Positions 7,098-15,500 of a DNA stretch of 16,452 bases are shown here, in pieces. The translations under genes and the position numbers were made by a program. The DNA is from Erysipelotrichaceae bacterium. Its GTDB lineage: Bacteria; Bacillota_I; Bacilli_A; Erysipelotrichales; Erysipelotrichaceae. The notes under the pieces are model-generated. The model was not told the origin of the DNA and ran no database searches. It was given only the letters and a program-made list of their open reading frames with translations. The stretch covers positions 1 through 16,452 of the forward strand of contig JAHHRC010000021.1 of the NCBI GenBank assembly GCA_020026035.1, read 5' to 3'. Position 1 is the stretch's first letter. Every line of letters starts with the position of its first letter.

Positions 7098-10000
7098 CTA
7101 AATACCTTCTTCTTCCTCTTCTTCAACTGCCATCATAGCCAATTCACTTTGCTTCTTCACTTTAAAGATATATTGACCAACAAGACCAAACGCAATTCCA
7201 ACTAAACCAATCCATTGGAACACATTCAATCCATTCCGACGCAATGTCGTATCAATTTCCGTAATTTCAAGATTGTCTAACACAAGCTCTTGGTAACCAC
7301 CAAAGTTCGCTTCCGCACCACTTGTACCTTGCAAGTCAGGTTCTACTTCCGTGGACTTAATACCAATCCAAGTTTCCCCATTCTTTGCACCAACAACTTC
7401 GAATTCATACGTCGCATCCTTCTTGCTACCCATAGCCATAGGAAGCGGTGTTACTTCTTCCTTACCAGTAATCTCACCGTTACCAACAACAACCCCATAG
7501 GTATCATTGGAACCAGCTTGATAGTCAAACTTCACTTTGTATGTATGACCTGGTAAGAATCTAAAGTTCTGAGGAATTGTACGGTAAGCAATCTCATTTG
7601 CTTGTACCAATCCATTGATCTTCACCGACCACATTGAATGTGGATCATTCTTTGTAAGAACATCATCCATCTTCTTCACATCCCAATCGGCCTGTGTATA
7701 CGGATCATGACGTTCTGACAAGTGAATACGGTTATCTTCAACACCCTCAATTGGACCAACAACGAATGGATATAGACCCTGAACAGACTTCTCAAAGTCC
7801 TGTTTCAAGCCAACAACCACACCACGATTATCCTTCTTAAGAACCTTCATATCCGATTGCACAATACGAATATCATCGAAGTATGCCTTACCTTCTCCAG
7901 CACTCTTAGAAAGTGTCAATGTGACTTCACAATTCTTAGGCGCTGTAAAGTACGCATACATGTTTTGGAAGTAACTTGTACCATCCACCGTAGCAGACAT
8001 ATTGCTGTGGGTATAAGCCTTTACAAAGTTCTTCGCAACCGACTTCATCGTATAACGTTCATCGACTAGCTTACCATCCACACGTAGGGAAATCGCAGCC
8101 TTACTATCGGAACGATTATCCACACCAACCAATACCACATAAGGCATGTTTGGTTCTAAGTCCGTAAGTGTTTGTGTCAAAGAAACTTCGCCATCCAATG
8201 TAAGCATTGGATTTGAGAATTGAGATTTGGAAATCGTAGCACTACCACTACCTTCCTTCTTCCAATTCACTTCTAAGTTTTCTTCCACATCATTGAAGCT
8301 CGCATCCACAATGTGCATACCTTCGCTCCAAGTCACTTCAATACTTTCACTTGGTTCAACGGTTAATACATAAGGTGTCTTAGCCTTTGCATCAAGGGTT
8401 ACTGTACCATCAACGACTTCAACAACCGTTTCATTCACTTTTCCATTTGGTGTTAGCTCATACATATAAAGTGTATTTGCTCCACTAAACGCATCCGTCA
8501 ATGTCCAAGTTGTCTTACCACCAACAGTGTTAAAGTGATACATCTTAGCATCATTCACCTTTTCACCAGTTACACGATCCCAAACCCATGGAAGCAAGTA
8601 GCTTTCATCGCCTTCGATCATGCCATCACCAGATGCCACTTTACCATCTAACACAACAACACCATTCAATGTCATTGTACGATGACGATAATCTTCAGAC
8701 GTTTCATCAACACTCTTACGTGTCACAACAACCGTATCGCTTTCATTGTTAAATGGATCTTCTTTCAAGGTAATTTCCTTGGCTGGATTCCACTTGTAAT
8801 CATCATGATCACCAACAGCATCCACCCACTTTACAACTTGATAATGTTGCATAAACTTTGTCGATAAGTCATGGGTATATAGATTTTCGATGTATGCATC
8901 GTAATCATTACGCCCTTGCCATCCTTCAAAGTCCTTCATATTGTATCCACCGAGTAGTGGACAATTTGCTTCGCCTGCATAACTTGGGTAATCCCCAACC
9001 CATGCGTCTTTTTGATGGTTTCTTAAGAAACGCATCACTTCCGAGTTTTCACCCTTCCACTTGCTACCACCATAGGTTAAGTCCGTAGCCCAGTGTTGGA
9101 ATGTAGAATCATACTCATTTGTAGCTCCCCATTCCGTACCTAAACGCCAACCTAAATCGTTGATCGTCTTCGACATCTTACGTGTTTCCCAAGCATCTTC
9201 CTTTGGACCAGATACACGGTTACCCCAAACGTCGACATAGATAAAGTCCATACGATTGCCAACAAGAGCCTTCAAGTCGTTAAAGCGATCCTTACGAGCC
9301 CCACTTGCAACATCGTATACACCATCAAGACCAATTCCTTGGTCAATCCAGTTCCAACCATACGTTAATGCACCATTTGCACGACGTACTGTATCTTCAT
9401 TAAACGCCTTTGCTTCTGGATACATTTCTGACGCATTCACATGGACACCGAAACGAGCCCCATAGGCATTTCCTTTGTCCATCATGAAGTTCATATCCTC
9501 AGCACCACCAATGCGCTTACCAACATCGCCATAGTCCGGATGTCCTGAGTCATGTCCTTCGTTTCCATACCCCTTCAATAGAACAGATTGTCCTAATCCA
9601 TCGGTATGAAGCGCTACTTTCTTAACGTTATCTAATGTTGTTAAGAATGGATTTTGTGCTTGTGAACCAAAGTTCATCGCAATACGCCAAGCAACTAATT
9701 CAGGAACTTCTTCACACTTATATGGATTATTCATAATCTTTCTAAATGCAATCGCTCCATCTTGCCATGTCACTTCACCATCACCATTCATGTCATCGGT
9801 AATAATGACCTTCATAGCCGGCATTTCCGTCACATCACATGTATAAGAATTTCCCTTTGAATCTTCCACAATGCGATTGTAATACCAATCCGCACTTGCT
9901 AGACCCAAACGAGTCACGTTCTCTTTCTTTCCAACTGTACTCTTCGTTGTCGCAAAGATACGTGTATTTCTACTACCACCTGCAACACCAGAATATGCTG

Positions 10001-12281
10001 CACGTCCTGTATGTTCGGAATTACTCCACATACCAGCACTTAAAATATCATTTGAAACAAATGCATACATGAAGTCTTCATTTGCAAGTTTCTTCATGTT
10101 CGCATCGACTGTATAGTACTCATCCCCTGACTTTGTTGTATCAGTTGACATCGTAGCACCCTTTAAATTCGCATGCTTACTCTTACTATTTACAGAAATC
10201 AAACTATGATCATCAAAACGAACGGTTTGAATCACAGTATCGTTATTCGATGCAATCTTTGTAATGTTGAAGTCTAATTCATTTTCAACAACCTTCATAG
10301 TCACATCAATGTTGCAGTCAATACTACCATCCGCATTTACAACATGCATGGCATAATTCGCTATATCTTCGCTAAATGTCGCATCGACGTCTTCCACCGC
10401 AATCGCTTCATCATTGATTACGATTTCATTCATTGCACTTTCTCTACCAAAGAACAACTTATCGCCTAACTTATATTGCTTTACATATGGGAAGGAAGAA
10501 CCAACTTCTACTTCCATCACATCACTTGCAATGACAGTTGTTTCACCAGCCACGAGCTCTTCTAAGCAAAGTGTAGGCAACTCACAGCTTGCAAGTACAT
10601 AGTTCTTAAAGGAATTAATGTAATACCCATTCAATGCAGCTGATACTTCTACAACGCCTTCTTTCACAGTTGTTGTATACACACCTTCCGCATTTGTTGT
10701 AACAACACTTCCAGCAACGCTTACTTCCACATCGCTCAATGCCTTACCACTCTTATCTACGACTTTACCAGTCACAAATAATTCATCATTACTCTTCACT
10801 TCTTGATCAATGTAGTGAATATTCTTTAACTTCACATCTGTTAAGTCACTCTTATACGCACCACAACGAATGGCAATCTTATTGCCTAATGCATCTTTAA
10901 TGCCATCAAACTCTTCATGGTCAAAGACAACATTGCCATCTACCTTAAGAGTCATCTTCATATCAGAACTCCACATGATTTCTACATGTGTATCTGTATC
11001 ATCGGCAGGAATTGGATAGCGTTCTCCACTGTACCAATCACCAGCACCTTCTTGATACTTCTGATAGAACCAACCAGCTAAGTCAAAGCCAACAAACATA
11101 CCATTCATGTCTGTGTTGTATCCAAGATAGATTCCAAATCTTGCCTTAGAAGGTTCTTTTGCCTTTAAATCAAAGCTTACATACCCTGGCTTCTTAAAAT
11201 CAAAGTCATGATCTAACACAAAGATTGCAGGCTTTGTGCCTGGGTTATTCCCATTTCCCAATGCGGAAGTTACATGCAAGTATTCTTCTTCCACACTTAC
11301 ATTCGCTTCTTCGTTTACTTTGTTTTCTTTTTCTTCGACCCAAGTCTCAACAATCGCATCACGTAGTGTACTTCCATCTACGATTTCTGCATCAATACTT
11401 GGAATCTTTGTAAGTACAGCTTCCCCATTTACCGCAACGGTTTCTTCAAATGGTTCATAGCCCTTTACACTTACTACTACCTTTACTTCATCCTTGTCGG
11501 TTGTAAATGTTACTACACCATCGTTATTTGTATAACGAACATCTTCATCAACAAGTACTTTTCTTCCAGCTAATGGCCCGTTTCCACCAACTACCTTCAC
11601 GGAAGCAACTTCACCGTCCATAACGGTCATATCGAAGTCCTTTAAAGAAGCTTCGGTATACTCATTTACAGCCGATCCACACTTAATCGCAATATTATGT
11701 GTGAGTTTGTCTTTCATGTCATTGAAGTCAACATCGAAACAAGTTTCGCCATCCACCTTCAACGTAGCGACACCATCTTTTGTCCAACTAATTTGAACAA
11801 AAGTGTCCACATTTGCCGTAGGAACAACGTGACGTTCACCATCGAACCATTCACCGTCCCCAGCCATATATTTCTGATAGAACCAGCCTTCACGGTCAAA
11901 TCCAATGAAGAGACCATTTCCAGCATCGTTGTACCCTAAATAGATACCAAAACGACTCGTTTCACCGTCAGTCGTCTTGAATGTAAAGTCAAAATGACCA
12001 TCTTTCGTGAAATCGAATTGGTTCTCATTTACGAACATTGCCGGCTTATCTGCAGGATTATTCCCATTAAACGCACTCGATTGCACGTGCAGATAACCAC
12101 TTGCCATTTCAATATGCGCACCTTCACCAACAATGTATGCATCATCCATTACCCATTCTTCCACCATCGAAGCATCGTCGCCTTCCGCAACAACATTCAA
12201 ACGGCTTGTAAGAAGCGTAGATGGAACAGCAAGCATTGCGGCTAAAGCAATCGAAACAGCCTTTTTAAAACGCAATTTCAT
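7098..12281 (-). CDS. Secreted endo-alpha-N-acetylgalactosaminidase, GH101, membrane-anchored
   Basis: A 1727-residue extracellular enzyme expected to release Gal-beta-1,3-GalNAc intact from Ser/Thr of mucin-type glycoproteins. Residues 1-32 are a signal peptide (cleavage likely after VVA). Two related concanavalin/laminin-G-like modules (about 40-218 and 310-490) each precede a small Ig-like domain (about 223-295 and 500-575). A beta-sandwich region (about 590-825) and an EF-hand-like loop (DMNGDGEVTWQDG, 830-842) lead into the catalytic barrel (about 885-1160) with LLKGYGNEGHDSGH and HVNASEMYPE. Asp1017 in YVDVWGN and Glu1050 in GTEWG fit the nucleophile and acid/base of EngBF (33 residues apart there too). 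C-terminal beta modules (about 1310-1680) precede one membrane helix (1687-1706) and an acidic tail EEEEEEGI, with no LPxTG motif. The ATG has AAGGAGG 6 nt upstream. Confidence 0.95.
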   Translation of the reverse strand: MKLRFKKAVSIALAAMLAVPSTLLTSRLNVVAEGDDASMVEEWVMDDAYIVGEGAHIEMASGYLHVQSSAFNGNNPADKPAMFVNENQFDFTKDGHFDFTFKTTDGETSRFGIYLGYNDAGNGLFIGFDREGWFYQKYMAGDGEWFDGERHVVPTANVDTFVQISWTKDGVATLKVDGETCFDVDFNDMKDKLTHNIAIKCGSAVNEYTEASLKDFDMTVMDGEVASVKVVGGNGPLAGRKVLVDEDVRYTNNDGVVTFTTDKDEVKVVVSVKGYEPFEETVAVNGEAVLTKIPSIDAEIVDGSTLRDAIVETWVEEKENKVNEEANVSVEEEYLHVTSALGNGNNPGTKPAIFVLDHDFDFKKPGYVSFDLKAKEPSKARFGIYLGYNTDMNGMFVGFDLAGWFYQKYQEGAGDWYSGERYPIPADDTDTHVEIMWSSDMKMTLKVDGNVVFDHEEFDGIKDALGNKIAIRCGAYKSDLTDVKLKNIHYIDQEVKSNDELFVTGKVVDKSGKALSDVEVSVAGSVVTTNAEGVYTTTVKEGVVEVSAALNGYYINSFKNYVLASCELPTLCLEELVAGETTVIASDVMEVEVGSSFPYVKQYKLGDKLFFGRESAMNEIVINDEAIAVEDVDATFSEDIANYAMHVVNADGSIDCNIDVTMKVVENELDFNITKIASNNDTVIQTVRFDDHSLISVNSKSKHANLKGATMSTDTTKSGDEYYTVDANMKKLANEDFMYAFVSNDILSAGMWSNSEHTGRAAYSGVAGGSRNTRIFATTKSTVGKKENVTRLGLASADWYYNRIVEDSKGNSYTCDVTEMPAMKVIITDDMNGDGEVTWQDGAIAFRKIMNNPYKCEEVPELVAWRIAMNFGSQAQNPFLTTLDNVKKVALHTDGLGQSVLLKGYGNEGHDSGHPDYGDVGKRIGGAEDMNFMMDKGNAYGARFGVHVNASEMYPEAKAFNEDTVRRANGALTYGWNWIDQGIGLDGVYDVASGARKDRFNDLKALVGNRMDFIYVDVWGNRVSGPKEDAWETRKMSKTINDLGWRLGTEWGATNEYDSTFQHWATDLTYGGSKWKGENSEVMRFLRNHQKDAWVGDYPSYAGEANCPLLGGYNMKDFEGWQGRNDYDAYIENLYTHDLSTKFMQHYQVVKWVDAVGDHDDYKWNPAKEITLKEDPFNNESDTVVVTRKSVDETSEDYRHRTMTLNGVVVLDGKVASGDGMIEGDESYLLPWVWDRVTGEKVNDAKMYHFNTVGGKTTWTLTDAFSGANTLYMYELTPNGKVNETVVEVVDGTVTLDAKAKTPYVLTVEPSESIEVTWSEGMHIVDASFNDVEENLEVNWKKEGSGSATISKSQFSNPMLTLDGEVSLTQTLTDLEPNMPYVVLVGVDNRSDSKAAISLRVDGKLVDERYTMKSVAKNFVKAYTHSNMSATVDGTSYFQNMYAYFTAPKNCEVTLTLSKSAGEGKAYFDDIRIVQSDMKVLKKDNRGVVVGLKQDFEKSVQGLYPFVVGPIEGVEDNRIHLSERHDPYTQADWDVKKMDDVLTKNDPHSMWSVKINGLVQANEIAYRTIPQNFRFLPGHTYKVKFDYQAGSNDTYGVVVGNGEITGKEEVTPLPMAMGSKKDATYEFEVVGAKNGETWIGIKSTEVEPDLQGTSGAEANFGGYQELVLDNLEITEIDTTLRRNGLNVFQWIGLVGIAFGLVGQYIFKVKKQSELAMMAVEEEEEEGI
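7248..9617 (-). repeat. Paralogous segment A: GH101 catalytic and C-terminal modules, copy 1
   Basis: This part of the complete GH101 gene (residues 889-1678) aligns throughout with 14038-16452 of the neighbouring GH101 gene. The proteins look roughly 70-75% identical by eye, with whole blocks unchanged (QHWATDLTYGG, SKSQFSNPMLTLDGEVS, DFEKSVQGLYPFVVG). At the DNA level the stretch ending at 9616 is identical to the window's right end over about 30 bp. Similarity stops abruptly after the last beta module, where the anchors differ. The upstream part of copy 2 is outside the window. Confidence 0.9.
10812..11354 (-). repeat. Second laminin-G/concanavalin-like module of the GH101 protein
   Basis: Residues about 310-490. 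It repeats the order of motifs in the first module: EYLHVTSALGNGNNPGTKPA, RFGIYLGYNTDMNGMFVGFD, GWFYQKYQEGAGDWYSGERY, MTLKVDGN, IAIRCGA. The all-beta pattern suggests a lectin-like jelly roll. Carbohydrate binding is inference. Confidence 0.8.
11628..12164 (-). repeat. First laminin-G/concanavalin-like module of the GH101 protein
   Basis: Residues about 40-218, following the signal peptide. The motifs YLHVQSSAFNGNNPADKPA, RFGIYLGYNDAGNGLFIGFD, GWFYQKYMAGDGEWFDGERH, ATLKVDGE and IAIKCGS match the second module one for one, showing an internal duplication together with the Ig-like domain that follows each copy. Confidence 0.8.
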
Positions 12282-12303
12282 ACTTTTCCTCCTTCTTAAA
12301 CCT

Positions 12304-12326
12304 TGTTAATAGTTTCTCTATTAACA
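12304..12326. promoter_or_regulatory. Perfect 9-bp inverted repeat in the leader of the complete GH101 gene
   Basis: TGTTAATAG, five bases TTTCT, then CTATTAACA. It ends about 10 bp before the AAGGAGG ribosome-binding site of the GH101 gene. It could form an mRNA hairpin near the start codon or be an operator for a dimeric repressor. There is no U tract, so it is not a terminator. Confidence 0.55.
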
Positions 12327-12374
12327 TGACCATTGTGCCGACAAACGCCTCTAAATACTTTCATATACTTGTCA

Positions 12375-12403
12375 TGTATTTTAGTTAATTTGCTAAATGT
12401 AAA
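12375..12403 (-). promoter_or_regulatory. Weak candidate promoter of the complete GH101 gene
   Basis: On the minus strand TTTACA (12398-12403) and AATACA (12375-12380) are 17 bp apart; the -10 match is only three of six. It is listed because the region must carry a promoter if the terminator at 12505-12541 works, and because the cre-like site overlaps the -35. The transcript leader would be about 85 nt. Confidence 0.3.
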
Positions 12404-12411
12404 CGCTTTTA
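12398..12411. promoter_or_regulatory. cre-like catabolite control site before the complete GH101 gene
   Basis: TGTAAACGCTTTTA matches TGWAANCGNTNWCA at 13 of 14 positions on either strand. It lies about 120 bp upstream of the start codon and overlaps the candidate -35, a position where CcpA binding would repress. The motif is short, so the call depends on its placement in a gap where a promoter is needed. Confidence 0.5.
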
Positions 12412-12504
12412 ACAAGATAAAAATACACAAAATACGACAACAAAGCCACATTCAAATGTAAAACCTCAAGAAATATAACTAAAACAATTCCTAAAACACA
12501 AACA

Positions 12505-12541
12505 AACATAAAAAACACCCCCAAGTTCCCTCAGGGATGTT
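12505..12541 (-). terminator. Rho-independent terminator of the wall-anchored GH101 gene
   Basis: On the minus strand AACATCCC pairs with GGGGTGTT (eight pairs, one G-U) around a 12-nt loop, followed by a run of U residues (A tract at 12510-12515). It starts 8 nt after the stop codon of the upstream GH101 gene, so the two GH101 genes are probably separate transcription units. Confidence 0.8.
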
Positions 12542-12549
12542 CTTTCATA

Positions 12550-15500
12550 CTAATCTTCGCGCTTTTTCAGCATTACAAACGCAACACCTAAAGCCACTAC
12601 AAGACTTACACCATATCCAAATACATGCAATCCATCACCTGTACGTGGAATGATTGTAGTCTTTGTCTCTACTACAGGAGTAGAAACATTCTTACTTGCA
12701 GGTTTCTTAGGTTGACTTGGAACTACGACAACCTTAGAAGGAGTTTCATCCTTCACATCACCTACAACAACGAACTTCGAGAATCCTTCACTGTAGACAA
12801 TCAATACATTACGGTTTGCGTCATGTTCAACTAGATCCTTATGAACAGGTTCAAGCACTGGATTTTCCGCTGTTCCTTCAACGTGGTAAACTCTGAGATT
12901 CACAGCATCCTTAAGATTCTTATCACTCAAATCAATTTCGAATACTTCACGTCTTGGGAAGCGGTGTAGCTCGTATTCTGTACCAGCATCCGCGTCTGAT
13001 TCTTTTACTTTCACAAGAATCTTCGCTTCAACGACCAGAATCTCGGTTTTCATACCTTTCTTAGGTAGATCTTCTTTCTCTGCATAATCCTTAAGTTTAC
13101 CATTAAGTAATGTTGTCTCTGTTGTCGTCAATTTTGGCTTTTCCGTTTCCTTCACAGCCTTATCTTGATCAGTTACAACGCTTAACTTACGTTCAACCTT
13201 CTTGTTTTGTTCGCTTGCCTTAAGTACGGCGTCTTCTTCAGGTGTCAAGTTCACGCTTACTGACTTAAGTTCCTTCAAGCCTTCCACAATGTTGTCTCTC
13301 TTCTTTTCAGAAGTCCAAGAATGTTTCGTGTAATTCTTTCCTGCATCAGTTGTCTTTCCTGTTTCCTTACCAGCTTCAGGTTTCTTATCTGTTCCATCAC
13401 CTTCGGTTCCAGTTGCAGGATCTTTTCCACCTGTTTCTGCACCAGTTGTTGGATCTGTTTCCTTACCAGTTGTTTCACCTTCGGTTGGTGTCTTACCAGC
13501 ATCTGGTTTCTTTTCTACTTCTCCGCCTTCTGCAGGTTTCTTATCTTTTCCAGTGTCACCAGCTCCTGCACTTTCTTTTCCTGTTGCAGGGTCTTTTTCT
13601 TTACCAGTTGTTTCACCTTCGGTTGGCGTCTTTCCAGTTTCTGGTTGCTTTTCAGATTCTCCGCCTTCAGTAGGTTTCGTTTCTTTTCCAGTTTCACCTG
13701 TTCCAGTTCCTTCAGTTGTTTCGCCTTCTTTTCCAGGTTCTGGTTTCTTTTCACCTTCTCCACCTTCGGTAGTTGTTTCGGTTTCACCAGGTTTGCCTGT
13801 TTCGCCAGCTTCTGTACCTTCTGTTCCAGTTTCAGGTTCTGGTTTCTTTTCTACTTCTCCAGATCCAGTACCTTCGGCTCCTGTTTCAGGTTCTTTTTCT
13901 TTATCACCTGTTTCGGTTTCACCAGGTTTGCCTGTTTCGCCTGTTCCTGTACCTTCGGTTCCAGCTGCAGGATCTTTTTCTTTTTCAGCTTCTGGTTCCT
14001 TTTCTTCTGGTTCCTTTTCTTCTGGTTCTGGTGTTTCTTCAATCAATTCGATATGTAGGTTATCTAGTACAAAGTCTAAGTAACCACCGAACTTTGTTTG
14101 ATTTGAAGGTTCACCATCTGATTTTTGTGTTCCTTGCATGTCTGGATTTGTCATTGTGGACTTAATACCAAACCATGTTTGACCACTTTCACTACCTGTG
14201 ATTTCGAATGTATAGGTCTTTTCAGCACCTTTTCCCATTGCCATTTCTAATGGAGTTACTTGTTCACGACCAGTCGCTTCTCCATCACCTACAACAACTC
14301 CATATGTTCCATTCGAACCTTGTTGGTAATCAAAGGAAACTCTGTATTTCTTACCAGGTTCAAAGCGGAAGTTTTGCGGAATTGTTTGGAAGGCAATTCG
14401 ACCTCTACGGTATAGACCATTGATCTTAATTGACCATGTTGAGTTTGGATCGTTCTTTGTTAGAACGTCATCCATTAACTTAACGTCCCATCCAGCTTGT
14501 GTAAATGGAGCGTGTTTTTCGGATAAGTGAATGCGGTTGTCTTCAACGTTTTCAATACCGCCTACGACGAATGGATAGAGTCCTTGAACTGACTTTTCAA
14601 AGTCTTGATTCAAGCCAGTTATTTCACCCTTGTCATTCTTCACAATCACATCCAAATCAGACTTCACAACACGTACATCATCGAAGTATGCCTTTCCTTC
14701 TCCGGCTTCCTTCGATAGTGTTAGCGTTACAGCCTTACCATCACTTGGAGCCGTGAAGTATGTATACATGTGTTGGAAGTAACTTGTGCCATTTGTTGTA
14801 GCACTGTTTGTATTGTGTGTATATGCCTTAACGAAGTTTTTCGCAATTGACTTTGTCGTGTAGTTTGAATCAACCACTTGACCATCAATCTTGATTGTCA
14901 TCGCAGCCTTTGAATCAGAGCGGTTATCCACACCGACTAACACTACGTATCTCTGATTTGCTTCTAGATCTGTGAGTGTTTGTGTCATGGACACTTCGCC
15001 ATCAAGCGTAAGCATTGGATTTGAGAATTGAGACTTAGAAATAGTCGCATTTCCGCTTCCTTCCTTCGTCCAGTTTGTTGTTAGAGAGGATTCTACATCA
15101 TTGAATCCAGCATCCACAATGTGCATCTTTTCACTCCAAGTAATTGGCACATTGCCACTTGGTTGCTTTGTTAGCACATAAGGCGTATTTGCTTCCGCGG
15201 TAAGTGTTACTTGACCACCTACAACCGGAATTTCTTTTTCTTCGACCTTACCATTTGCAGTCAACTTATACATGTATAGCTTATCTGCAGTCTTAAAGTC
15301 ATCTGTTAATGTCCAAGTAGAAGTACCTGCAACAGAATTGAAGTGATAAAGCTTCTTCTTCGCATCTTCAACGCGTTCACCTGTTACAGGATCCCATACC
15401 CATGGTAGTAAGTACTTTTCATCACCAACATTTTGTAGATGACGTGTTTCATTTGTATTTGCACCACCACCATAAACAAGCTTACCTTCAAGTACCACAA

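Noticed and set aside
9756..9794. Dockerin-like calcium loop in the GH101 protein, suggesting a cellulosome component
   Set aside because: Only a single EF-hand-like loop (DMNGDGEVTWQDG) is present, internal and just before the catalytic barrel, where I recall other GH101 enzymes carry a similar loop. A dockerin would have two loops and usually sit at an end.
13321..14083. Long plus-strand frames (up to 245 codons) opposite the repetitive linker
   Set aside because: They are Phe/Ser/Cys- or Ser/Pro/Val-rich mirror images of the E/K/G/T/P repeats. No ribosome-binding site or known domain is seen, and the minus-strand frame is a well-supported GH101 protein.
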